56,199 bases of DNA, taken from contig NZ_BOOO01000011.1 in assembly GCF_016863275.1 (NCBI RefSeq), positions 1 through 56,199 of the forward strand, written 5' to 3'. Origin of the DNA: Planotetraspora mira (lineage in GTDB: Bacteria > Actinomycetota > Actinomycetes > Streptosporangiales > Streptosporangiaceae). Numbering within the stretch: position 1 is the first letter of the stretch; every line of letters starts with the position of its first letter. The translations under genes were made by a program, and so were the position numbers. This document shows, in pieces, positions 42,349-50,349 of the stretch. The notes under the pieces were generated by a model. It was given only the letters and a program-made list of their open reading frames with translations. It was not told the origin of the DNA and made no database searches.

Positions 42349-43023
42349 CGCGTCGCCCGCCCGGCGGCGGCCCTCCTCGAGGAACGCCGCCAGATCGCCG
42401 GCCTCGCCGAGGTCGGCCATCCTGCGGGCGGCGCCGAACGGCATGTTCCAGAAGTCACCCTCGCGAGGACGCCAGGGCCCCACGTAGGCGTAGGGCTCGC
42501 CGATCGCCGAGTCGCCGAGGGAGACGCCGTAGTTGACCTCGTCGAGGGTGATGCCGAGATCGAAGTGCTCCGGCCAGAGCACGGGGGCCATCTCCTGTCC
42601 GGAGGCGGAGGCCAGGCGGCGAAGCTCGGTGTCGCCCCTGGCGAGGCAGTGCTCGAGATGAGCCGCCGCGTCCGCGTCGACGTCGACGCTCTCGCTCGGG
42701 TCGGCGCCGGAGCCGTCGTGGTAGAGCCCCTCGGGTGCGCCGGCCGCGACGCCCGCCGCCTCCGCCAGCGCGGCGTAGGTGACGCCGTGGAGCGGAAGCA
42801 CGTCTCCGGTCTCGGTCACCAGTGAATCGCCGTCGACGCGCAGGTCAGGCGTCGACACGGTGGCGAATCCCCCGGCGACGACCCGCAGCCGGATGGTGTC
42901 GCTCATCCGGTACTGGGGGCCGGCCATGATCAGCTCGGCCACGCCGTGCAACGCCCGCCTCGTCTGCGCGAGCCCGGCCGGAACGCCTGCGGAAAGGTTC
43001 GCGGATCGATCGTCGTCTCGCAT
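42343..43023 (-). CDS. Conserved actinobacterial protein of unknown function
   Basis: A 226-residue soluble protein. Distinct segments are RALHGVAELIMAGPQYR near the N-terminus, ETGDVLPLHGVTYAALAEAAG in the centre, and WPEHFDLGITLDEVNYGVSLGD with EPYAYVGPW near the C-terminus, suggesting a compact beta-rich fold. No catalytic motif is visible. The ATG at 43023 has GGAGG eight bases upstream; longer readings continue into the opposite promoter and are not supported. Confidence 0.8.
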   Translation of the reverse strand: MRDDDRSANLSAGVPAGLAQTRRALHGVAELIMAGPQYRMSDTIRLRVVAGGFATVSTPDLRVDGDSLVTETGDVLPLHGVTYAALAEAAGVAAGAPEGLYHDGSGADPSESVDVDADAAAHLEHCLARGDTELRRLASASGQEMAPVLWPEHFDLGITLDEVNYGVSLGDSAIGEPYAYVGPWRPREGDFWNMPFGAARRMADLGEAGDLAAFLEEGRRRAGDAG

Positions 43024-43121
43024 TGTCTTGTCCTCCAGGCTCGTGCCGGACGGCGTCGTCGTGCGGTCCGCGGGGCTCCTGATGCCTCGGGGGCGACCGA
43101 GCACCTGAGCCCTTCTACGGC

Positions 43122-43127
43122 TAGCCT
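43122..43127 (+). promoter_or_regulatory. -10 element of a leaderless promoter
   Basis: TAGCCT, then six bases, then the ATG of the small frame at 43134. Confidence 0.5.
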
Positions 43128-43133
43128 GCGGGC

Positions 43134-43211
43134 ATGGACGACGACGCCTCCATCCGCCACAGGGTAGCCGCCGCGACGGAGGGCCCGGTCGTGGACGGCG
43201 CGGCCCGGTGA
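43134..43211 (+). CDS. Possible 25-residue leader peptide coupled to CPBP gene
   Basis: ATG at 43134, TGA stop overlapping the next GTG start by four bases (GTGA). The product begins MDDDASIRHRVAAATEG and ends VVDGAAR, acidic at the start. A -10 TAGCCT lies six bases before the ATG, suggesting a leaderless mRNA. Stop-start overlap implies translational coupling. It could also be a chance frame. Confidence 0.4.
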   Translation: MDDDASIRHRVAAATEGPVVDGAAR

Positions 43212-44017
43212 CGGCGGCGCCCCAGTCCGGGCCCGAGCCCGGCTCCCAGGTGACGGCCGATCTGCGCGGGCTGACCCCCAGGCTCATCGGCCCGGAGATC
43301 ATCGCCGTCTTCTCCGTGTCACTCGGCGCCAGCGCCCTCTTCGCGCTGATCCGTCTGATCGGCGCGCTGACCGCGCCGAAGTCGCTCAGCGGGCAGCAGG
43401 CCGTGCTGGTCGGGTCGCTCGCGCCCGGCAGGCCCTGGCTGGACCTCACCCTTCAGGTGGCCGGGGTCGCCGTGAACGTGGCACCGGTTGGGCTGGTCGC
43501 CTACCTGCTGGCCCGGTCGGGTGAGTCCTTCCGGACGATCGGCGTCGACCTGCGCGAACCGGGACGGGACCTGCTCAGGGGCGCCGCGCTCGCGGCCGCC
43601 ATCGGCGGCACCGGCCTGGCCTTCTACCTGGTGGCGTTCCAGTCCGGCATCAACCTGAACGTCGTTCCCGAGTCGCTGCCCCCGCAGTGGTGGCGGGTGC
43701 CGATCCTGCTCCTCGAGGCCGCCCAGAACGGTGTGCTCGAAGAGGTGCTGGTCAGCGGGTATCTCCTGCACCGGCTCGCTCAGCGCGGCTGGAACCCCTG
43801 GCGCTCGGTGATCGTCGCGTCGCTGCTCCGAGGTTCGTATCACCTCTACCAGGGCTTCGGCGGATTCATCGGAAATGTGGCGATGGGCCTGGTCTTCGGC
43901 CGGCTGTACCAGCGCTGGGGCCGTGCCATGCCGCTGGTCATCGCTCACACGCTGATCGACTCGGTGGCCTTCGTCGGGTACGGCATTCTCCGCGGCAAGG
44001 TGTCCTGGCTCCCTTGA
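43208..44017 (+). CDS. CPBP family intramembrane metalloprotease
   Basis: A 269-residue membrane protein with about six to seven helices. The CPBP (Abi/CAAX protease) motifs are visible: the Glu pair E178-E179 in NGVLEEVLVSGYLLHRL, His212 in LLRGSYHLYQGFGG and His247 in PLVIAHTLIDS, together the presumed active site. Substrates of this actinobacterial subfamily are unknown. The GTG start at 43208 overlaps the stop of a small upstream frame (GTGA). Confidence 0.9.
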   Translation: MTAAPQSGPEPGSQVTADLRGLTPRLIGPEIIAVFSVSLGASALFALIRLIGALTAPKSLSGQQAVLVGSLAPGRPWLDLTLQVAGVAVNVAPVGLVAYLLARSGESFRTIGVDLREPGRDLLRGAALAAAIGGTGLAFYLVAFQSGINLNVVPESLPPQWWRVPILLLEAAQNGVLEEVLVSGYLLHRLAQRGWNPWRSVIVASLLRGSYHLYQGFGGFIGNVAMGLVFGRLYQRWGRAMPLVIAHTLIDSVAFVGYGILRGKVSWLP

Positions 44018-44079
44018 CGGGGACCTGACTGTCCGGGAACTCGCGAAGTCGGCTTGCGCCAATAGGCCGACGTGAGACC

Positions 44080-44703
44080 ATGTGGGGCGTTATGCGCGCG
44101 CGGTTACCCCTCCGTCTCGCCCGATCGGCGTTCTTCGCCATCGTGTGCGTGATGCTGGCCGTCGTCGCGCACCGGCTTGGCGGAGGATCCGCCCCCTCGC
44201 TGAAGACGGCGCTCGCGGCCGGAGCCGTGGTGCTGGCCGTCGCGGCGGGCATGGCCGGACGCGAGCGGAGCGCCCCCACGATCAGCGTCATGCTGGTCCT
44301 CGCGCAGGCGTCCCTCCACGAACTCTTCGAACGCACGACGCCGGCCGTGGTCCCGACGCTTCCCGCCGTCCACGCGCACGGCGGCCTCGGCGTCGACCTG
44401 GGCATGATCATCGCGCACCTCACCGCCACGCTGATCACCGGTTGGTGGCTGGCACGTGGCGAGATCGCGTTGTGGTCGCTGCTGCGCCGGGCCGGCGCGC
44501 GCGCCACGGGCTCGTTGCGCGCCCTTCTCGCGGTGTTCTACCGGGACCCGGCGCCGGTGCTGCCCCGGTCCTTCCGCTTCCCGGCCACCGTCTCGCGTGT
44601 CCGTCCGCTCCGGGTGCTGCTCCACGCCGTCACCCGCCGCGGACCGCCTCGTCCCGCCGCACCGCGCATCCTCGCGCGCGCCGCCGGGACACCCACCGCC
44701 TGA
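44080..44703 (+). CDS. Small multi-TM membrane protein
   Basis: A 207-residue protein with three to four hydrophobic helices: LARSAFFAIVCVMLAVVAHRL, TALAAGAVVLAVAAGMAG, ISVMLVLAQASLHELFE and LGMIIAHLTATLITGWWLA, and a basic, Pro-rich C-terminal tail. His residues occur near helices (AHRL, VHAHGG, AHLT). No family is clear, but such proteins are often next to YcnI-family genes, as here (128 bp upstream). ATG at 44080, with another ATG four codons later. Confidence 0.8.
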   Translation: MWGVMRARLPLRLARSAFFAIVCVMLAVVAHRLGGGSAPSLKTALAAGAVVLAVAAGMAGRERSAPTISVMLVLAQASLHELFERTTPAVVPTLPAVHAHGGLGVDLGMIIAHLTATLITGWWLARGEIALWSLLRRAGARATGSLRALLAVFYRDPAPVLPRSFRFPATVSRVRPLRVLLHAVTRRGPPRPAAPRILARAAGTPTA

Positions 44704-44831
44704 TCCTCGAGTGATCTTCACGTGATCTCCGTCTAGGGCTGCTCAGGGACGCCCCCGGTACGGCTCGCGCGCTGTCGCCGTTCCCGCGAACGGGTCATCG
44801 TCCTTCCCGTATTCCTGAAGTGGAGATCTCC

Positions 44832-45566
44832 ATGGCGTTCAACGCCGCGCTTCGCCGTGCCGGTGCCGTCACCGCAGGCGCCCTCGCCCTCACCATCGGC
44901 CTGGCCGTCCCGGCCCTCGCCCACGTCACGATCAACCCCGGCACCGCCGTGAAGGGCAGCTGGACCAAGGTCGCGTTCCGGGTGCCGAACGAACGCGACA
45001 ACGCGTCCACCACCAAGGTGGAGGTCGACTTCCCGACCGACCACCCGCTGCCCTTCGTCTCGGTCCGGCCGATCCCCGGGTGGGACGTCAAGGTGACCCA
45101 GGGCAAGCTCCCCAAGCCGGTCGTCGACGACGACGGGAACACGGTCACCGAGTCGGTCCTGAAGATCACCTGGAGCGGCGGGAAGATCGACGCCGGTCAG
45201 TTCCAGGAGTTCGAGGTCTCGGTCGGCCCGCTGCCCAAGACCGTCGACGAGCTGGACTTCCCGGCCACGCAGACCTACTCCAACGGCGAGGTCGTGAAGT
45301 GGGCCGACGAGCCCAAGGCCGACGGCTCCGAGGCCGAGCACCCGGTTCCCGCGCTCAAGCTGGTCGCCGGGACCGATGACGACGCCCACGGAGCGGCTCC
45401 GTCCGCGACGCCCACGGCCACGGTGCTCGGCGAAGCCGGGCACGCCTCCGCGGCGTCGGGCACGGACGCGGACTCCACCGCCCGGGCGATCGGAGCCGTC
45501 GGCATCGCCGTCGGTCTCATCGGCACCGCAGTGGGAGTCCTCGGCCTGCGCCGCTCGCGTAGCTGA
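44832..45566 (+). CDS. YcnI family copper-binding protein (DUF1775)
   Basis: A 244-residue exported protein. The signal peptide (1-30) ends in VPALA, so the mature chain starts at His31 (HVTINPG), as needed for the mono-histidine copper site described for Bacillus YcnI. Trp in GSWTKVAF and Glu in VPNERDN match the other residues of that site. The beta-sandwich domain extends to about residue 180, followed by an Ala/Ser/His linker and a C-terminal transmembrane helix (AVGIAVGLIGTAVGVLGL). ATG at 44832, with GGAG six bases upstream. It probably handles copper on the cell surface. Confidence 0.93.
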   Translation: MAFNAALRRAGAVTAGALALTIGLAVPALAHVTINPGTAVKGSWTKVAFRVPNERDNASTTKVEVDFPTDHPLPFVSVRPIPGWDVKVTQGKLPKPVVDDDGNTVTESVLKITWSGGKIDAGQFQEFEVSVGPLPKTVDELDFPATQTYSNGEVVKWADEPKADGSEAEHPVPALKLVAGTDDDAHGAAPSATPTATVLGEAGHASAASGTDADSTARAIGAVGIAVGLIGTAVGVLGLRRSRS

Positions 45567-45572
45567 CCTCTC

Positions 45573-45616
45573 CGCTTGGCCGGTCCCAGGCTTGTACGGC
45601 CGGGGCCGGCCAAGCG
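45573..45616 (+). terminator. 11-bp-stem hairpin after ycnI-like gene
   Basis: CGCTTGGCCGG and CCGGCCAAGCG pair perfectly over a 22-base loop, right after the YcnI stop. Confidence 0.7.
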
Positions 45617-45867
45617 TGTCCACAGGCCAGGTGAGCGGCCACGAGTGGGACGATTCGTAAGAAACCCGTCAAAATCGTGCCCAGTGGCGTATGTGGGGCG
45701 TCAATATCGCCGAGCCGGGACGCGTTCCGCGATTTGCTGGCGCGAGGCGGCTCGTCGGGGCTCGCCCGGCCGGCCGTACCTTGGGATTGGCCGGGGGGAT
45801 TCATGGGCGGGCCCACGGTCGGAATTTCGAGCCCGATCTCGCCCTCTACAGGCTCGGGAGGGTCTGG

Positions 45868-48456
45868 ATGCCACGCGGGCGACTGCGGATCTACCTGGGG
45901 GCGGCTCCAGGCGTCGGCAAGACGTTCGCCATGCTGGGCGAAGGCCGCCGGGCGATGTTGCGCGGCCGCGACGTGGTCGTCGGCTTCGTCGAGACCCATG
46001 ACCGCCCGCACACGGCCGAACTCCTCCAGGGGATGGAGATCATCCCGCGCCGGACCGTCCTGTATCGGGGGACGTCCTTCACCGAGCTCGACGTGGACGC
46101 GGTCATCGAGCGGCGTCCCAAGGTGGCGCTGCTCGACGAACTGGCGCACACGAACGTCCCCGGCTCCCGCAACGCCAAGCGGTGGGAGGACATCGAGGAG
46201 ATCCTCGAGGCGGGCATCGACGTCGTCTCGACGGTGAACATCCAGCACCTGGAGTCGGTCAACGACGTCGCCAGGCAGATCACCGGGGTCCCGCAGCGGG
46301 AGACCGTGCCGGACGAGGTGGTGCGGCGCGCCGACCAGGTCGAGCTGGTGGACATGTCGCCGGAGGCGTTACGCCGCCGGATGGCGCACGGCAACGTCTA
46401 CCTTCCAGAGAAGGTCGACGCGGCGCTGTCGAACTACTTCCGGGTGGGCAACCTGACGGCCTTGCGCGAGCTGGCGCTGCTGTGGGTCGCGGGGAAGGTC
46501 GACGACCAGCTCGACCGCTACCGGGCCGAGCACGGGATCGCGGGCACGTGGGAGACACGTGAGCGGGTGGTGGTCGCCCTGACCGGAGGCCCCGAGGGTG
46601 ACACCCTGATCAGGCGGGCGGCGCGGATCGCGGCCAGGACCAAGGGCGCCGATCTGCTCGCGGTGCACGTCACCCAGGCCGACGGACTGAGCGGCACCGA
46701 CCCCGTCGGCCTCACCACGCAGCGCACGCTCGTGGAGAGCCTGGGCGGGACCTATCACCAGGTCGTCGGAAGCGACGTTCCGCGCGCGCTGCTCGATTTC
46801 GCCCGGGGAGTCAACGCCACCCAGCTCGTGCTGGGGGTCTCCCGGCGCGGCCGCCTGGCCCAGTTGGTCTCACGGGGTGTCGGCTTCACCGTGACCACGC
46901 TGTCCGGCGCCATCGACGTGCACATGATCACGCACGACGAGGTCAGCAAGGGACGGCGTCCCGCGCCTTCCCGGGCCTCGTTGACCAGGAACCGGAGGCT
47001 GGCCGGCTGGGCGCTCTCCCTGCTGGGCGTGCCCGCCCTGACGGCGGCGCTGCTCCCGCTGCGCGGCGAGCTGACCCTGCCGAGCCAGATCCTGCTCTTC
47101 CTGGTGGCCGTCGTCGGGGTGGCCCTCGTGGGCGGCATGTGGCCGGCCGTGACGGCGGCCGTCGGCGGATTCCTCCTGCTCAACTGGTATTTCACCCCGC
47201 CCGTTCACACCTGGACGATCGCCAATCCGGAGAACCTGCTGGCCCTGATCGTGTTCGTGCTCGTGGCGGGTTCGGTGAGCTGGATCGTCGACCTCGCGGC
47301 CCGCCGTACCCGCGAGGCCGCCCGGGCGGGGGCCGACGCCGAGGTCCTCTCGGCGCTCGCCGGGCACGTGCTGCGTGGTGAGGCCGCGCTGCCGTCGCTG
47401 CTCGCACGGCTGCGGGAGATCTTCGGCCTCGCCTCGGTCACGTTGCTCGAACGGCGGCCCGACGTGGAGCCCAGCGTCGGCGACAAGTCCGAGCCGAAGG
47501 CGTGGCGGATCGTCGCCACCACCGGTGGGGTGCCCTGCACGTGTCCGGGGATCGCCGACACCGAGATGTCGATCGCGGACGATCTCGTGCTGGCGCTGCG
47601 CGGGCGGCTGCTCGACGCCTCCGACCGCAGAGTGGTGGAGGCCTTCGCCGCCGAGGCCGCCGTCGTCCTGCGACAGGAACGGCTGGAGCGGGAGGCCGAG
47701 CAGGTCAGGCCCCTCGCGGAGGCGGACAGGATGCGCACGGCGCTGCTCGCCGCCGTCAGTCACGACCTCAGGACGCCGCTGGCCTCGGCCAAGGCCGCTG
47801 TGGAGAGCCTGCGCAGCACGGACATCGAATGGTCGTTGGAGGACCGTGCCGAGCTGCTCGCCACGGCCGACGAGTCCCTGGTCAAGCTCAACCGGCTCGT
47901 GGTGAACCTGCTCGACATGAGCCGCCTCCAGGCCGGAGTGCTCGGGGTCTCCGCGGAGTTGGTGGCGCTCGAGGAGGTCGTCCCCCGGGCCGTCGACGAT
48001 CTCGGTCATCTGAGCGACCGGGTCCGGGCCGAGATCTCGCCGGACTTCCCGGAAGTGATCGCCGACCCGGCCCTGCTCGAGCGGATCCTCGTCAACGTCA
48101 TGTCCAACGCGGTCCGCTACAGCCCGGAGGGCGATCGGACGCTGGTCACCGCGAGCTGGTACGGCGACCAGGTCCAGGTCCGGGTCATCGATCGGGGGCC
48201 CGGTATCCCGCCCGAGGACCACGATCGGGTGTTCATGCCGTTCCAGCGGCTCGGCGACCGAGACAACCACACCGGCGTCGGGCTCGGGCTGGCGTTGTCA
48301 CGTGGTCTGGCGGAGGCCATGGGCGGGACCCTCGTGCCCGAGGAGACGCCCGGGGGCGGCACCACGATGACCCTCACACTGCCGATCTGGTCGGGGGCGA
48401 AAGCCGTACAGAGGGCGAAGGCAGTCGAGAGCGCGCCCGTGATCGACGAGAGCTGA
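45868..48456 (+). CDS. kdpD: KdpD-like osmosensitive K+ channel histidine kinase
   Basis: An 862-residue KdpD. The N-terminal KdpD domain (3-212) has Walker A GAAPGVGKT (11-19) and ALLDELAHTN; a USP-like domain (about 230-350) follows, then four transmembrane helices (about 370-480; LLGVPALTAALLPLRG, FLVAVVGVALVGGMW, FLLLNWYFTPPVHTW, LIVFVLVAGSVSWIV), a GAF-like region, and the kinase core with His632 in AVSHDLRTPL, NAVRYSPEG (N-box), DRGPGIP and TGVGLGLALS. GGGAGG before the ATG selects 45868. KdpD phosphorylates KdpE to induce the Kdp potassium pump; neither kdpE nor kdpFABC is here. Confidence 0.93.
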   Translation: MPRGRLRIYLGAAPGVGKTFAMLGEGRRAMLRGRDVVVGFVETHDRPHTAELLQGMEIIPRRTVLYRGTSFTELDVDAVIERRPKVALLDELAHTNVPGSRNAKRWEDIEEILEAGIDVVSTVNIQHLESVNDVARQITGVPQRETVPDEVVRRADQVELVDMSPEALRRRMAHGNVYLPEKVDAALSNYFRVGNLTALRELALLWVAGKVDDQLDRYRAEHGIAGTWETRERVVVALTGGPEGDTLIRRAARIAARTKGADLLAVHVTQADGLSGTDPVGLTTQRTLVESLGGTYHQVVGSDVPRALLDFARGVNATQLVLGVSRRGRLAQLVSRGVGFTVTTLSGAIDVHMITHDEVSKGRRPAPSRASLTRNRRLAGWALSLLGVPALTAALLPLRGELTLPSQILLFLVAVVGVALVGGMWPAVTAAVGGFLLLNWYFTPPVHTWTIANPENLLALIVFVLVAGSVSWIVDLAARRTREAARAGADAEVLSALAGHVLRGEAALPSLLARLREIFGLASVTLLERRPDVEPSVGDKSEPKAWRIVATTGGVPCTCPGIADTEMSIADDLVLALRGRLLDASDRRVVEAFAAEAAVVLRQERLEREAEQVRPLAEADRMRTALLAAVSHDLRTPLASAKAAVESLRSTDIEWSLEDRAELLATADESLVKLNRLVVNLLDMSRLQAGVLGVSAELVALEEVVPRAVDDLGHLSDRVRAEISPDFPEVIADPALLERILVNVMSNAVRYSPEGDRTLVTASWYGDQVQVRVIDRGPGIPPEDHDRVFMPFQRLGDRDNHTGVGLGLALSRGLAEAMGGTLVPEETPGGGTTMTLTLPIWSGAKAVQRAKAVESAPVIDES

Positions 48457-48696
48457 CGACGACGGCGAGAGAATGTCGCCGAGTTATCACGAAATATGGG
48501 ATTTGCCGCTTAGGTTTCGGGATAAATCATCTGCAGGGTGCTAAATGAATGGGTCTGGCGCGCCTGATTGCGATTGTGGCCGATCTCGGTGCATGGTTGA
48601 CGTGACGCCGCCAATCGCCTGCACGATTGGATGAGCGACACGTCCGGATCCCCCCGGCAAACCGCCTCCACGGGCTGACTTGCGTGGGGATTCCAC
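48457..48696. other. AT-richer intergenic region
   Basis: It has a small hairpin GGCGA-N7-TCGCC near the kdpD end (48471-48487) and lower GC than its surroundings. No gene or operator is evident. Confidence 0.4.
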
Positions 48697-49554
48697 ATGA
48701 GGCATTTATCAGTGCGCATGACATGTCAACAGGAGTTCATACTCAGAGTCATGGACCCTGTCTTACCGGGTGTGAATGCCGCACCCGCCATTTCCGCTCC
48801 GGCGCTGCGCCGGGCTACCGGTCCGTCGAGGAGATCGTGGCCGGACGACCGTCGCAGGCGGCCCGCCGCACATCGGCGAGCCCGGCGTCCATCCGTACGG
48901 CCCGGCGCTGCCCGGCCGGCGGCACAGGGCACCCGTCCGGTGTCCAGGGCCGCGTCGATCCGCTTCCGCGGCGCCCGGCCCGGCGGTGAGCGGGAGATCA
49001 TCTCCGCGGCGCCCTCAGTCCTGGCGATCCCGTCCATGTCGTCGATCTCGTCGATGTCTTCGATGTCGGCCGAGTCGGCCATGACCCCGGTGACCTCCGT
49101 GGCGTCGGTGACGGCCATGCAGTCGATGCAGTCGATGCAGTCCATGCAGTCCCCGCAGTCGATGCAGTCCGTGCTCGCTGTGGCGGCGGTCCTGCTGTTG
49201 CCGTTGGCTTGGCTGCTGATCCTGCAGCGGTCCTCGCGACGGCCTCCGCCGCGACACCTGTCCCTGCGCCGGCCACCGCACTGGCCTCCGCATCGGCCGG
49301 TGCCCGCGTGGCCGCAGCGGGAGTCACGCCGATCTCAGCGGGCCCCCCTGGGGGCCGCGGCGCGGGGATCGGCTCGACCGGCGGGGGCCGACGGCGGCGT
49401 GAATACCGTCGAGTGCTCTCTGGCGGCCTTATTACCTGGGTCTCCGCGTCCGGAAGCCGGAATTCCGGCATCGGTGCACCGCATCCCCGGCTCTTCCGCA
49501 GCCGGCGCGGGCGCGGAGACCTTCTCCACCCTGCTCGCCCGGAACGCGTTCTGA
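48697..49554 (+). CDS. Single-TM protein with Met-Gln-Ser repeats
   Basis: A 285-residue predicted protein of unusual make-up. Residues 35-100 are Arg/Pro-rich; 110-135 is Met/Ser-rich (SMSSISSMSSMS); 141-158 is MQSMQSMQSMQSPQSMQS, built from six 9-bp DNA repeats; a transmembrane helix spans 159-177; the rest is Pro/Arg/Ala-rich. Third codon positions are GC-rich from about residue 20 onward, which supports coding, but no homology is recognised and the start is unsure (GGGGA lies six bases before the ATG). Confidence 0.45.
   Translation: MRHLSVRMTCQQEFILRVMDPVLPGVNAAPAISAPALRRATGPSRRSWPDDRRRRPAAHRRARRPSVRPGAARPAAQGTRPVSRAASIRFRGARPGGEREIISAAPSVLAIPSMSSISSMSSMSAESAMTPVTSVASVTAMQSMQSMQSMQSPQSMQSVLAVAAVLLLPLAWLLILQRSSRRPPPRHLSLRRPPHWPPHRPVPAWPQRESRRSQRAPLGAAARGSARPAGADGGVNTVECSLAALLPGSPRPEAGIPASVHRIPGSSAAGAGAETFSTLLARNAF
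49117..49170 (+). repeat. Six tandem 9-bp repeats (ATGCAGTCS)
   Basis: Units ATGCAGTCG, ATGCAGTCG, ATGCAGTCC, ATGCAGTCC, CCGCAGTCG, ATGCAGTCC, in frame with the Met-Gln-Ser protein. Confidence 0.9.
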
Positions 49555-49566
49555 ACCGCGCGCAGA

Positions 49567-50280
49567 TCATGCGAGGCAGCGGAGCGCGCTCCGTACCCGC
49601 GGATCGAGCGGATGGTCGTCCGGCAGCCTGCCCACGGTCGCCTCGACGAACTCCTCCGGCTCCATCCGGGTGCTCATGTTGTCGATCCGCACCGACACCC
49701 GCCCCGGCCCGGCTTCGACGTGAGCGCCGGATCCGACCTCGTCGAGCACGAACTGGCCGACCCGTGTCCGCCAGTCCAGCCGGGGCCCGGCCTCCTCGCC
49801 GGTCACGGGTGCGCCGACGTCGTCGGCATGCGTCGCGTACTCCGAGGCGTAGTGGAAGGCCTGCAGACCAGCCGGGTAGGGGCCGACGGAGGTCGCGATC
49901 ATGGTGTCGCGGCCGAGGGCCCGCATCCGGCGGCGGGTCTCACCGTTCTTGGTGCGCCACTCCTGCACCACCTCCGCCACCGGCACCCCCTGGCGCCGCC
50001 GTACACACCACTCGTTGAAGACATCGAAGCCCCGGCCCACCCGCTCTCTGCCGAGCATCTCGAAGAATCCGGCGATGTCTCCGTCGAGACAGGCGTGGTT
50101 GTAGAGCTCCTCGCCCGCGAGGTGGCCGAGGACGTCACGGACGGTCCATCCCGCACACCGCGACGGCCGGTCCCAGCCCTGCTCGTCGAGTGACGAGAAG
50201 AAGCGGTCCAGCCGTCGCGCCTCGTCGTCGAAGATCCCGAACGGGTCGAGATCCGCCAGCTGATCCGATTCTGTGGTCAT
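49567..50280 (-). CDS. Maleylpyruvate isomerase N-terminal/DinB-like protein (MDMPI family)
   Basis: A 237-residue four-helix protein of the mycothiol-dependent maleylpyruvate isomerase family: WDRPSRCAGWTVRDVLGHLAG at the N-terminus includes His53, a metal ligand, and HYASEYATHADDVG supplies another His region. MDMPI-family proteins use mycothiol in actinobacteria, but most members have undefined reactions. ATG start; a mostly Arg/Leu-containing tail ends the protein. It converges closely on the Met-Gln-Ser gene, 12 bp between stops. Confidence 0.9.
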   Translation of the reverse strand: MTTESDQLADLDPFGIFDDEARRLDRFFSSLDEQGWDRPSRCAGWTVRDVLGHLAGEELYNHACLDGDIAGFFEMLGRERVGRGFDVFNEWCVRRRQGVPVAEVVQEWRTKNGETRRRMRALGRDTMIATSVGPYPAGLQAFHYASEYATHADDVGAPVTGEEAGPRLDWRTRVGQFVLDEVGSGAHVEAGPGRVSVRIDNMSTRMEPEEFVEATVGRLPDDHPLDPRVRSALRCLA

Positions 50281-50349
50281 GTCCTCAGCGTTACCCGCGT
50301 ACGGCGCGGTCTCACCGGAGCGGAAGGTCGCCCTTGCCGTGCGGCCCGG

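Noticed and set aside
43024-43449. Longer N-terminus for the unknown protein at 42343-43023
   Set aside because: The extension runs through the opposite promoter and the start of the CPBP gene; GGAGG upstream of the ATG at 43023 decides the start.
45691-45867. N-terminal extension of the KdpD-like kinase
   Set aside because: It is in frame, but the real ribosome site (GGGAGG) and family homology begin at 45868.
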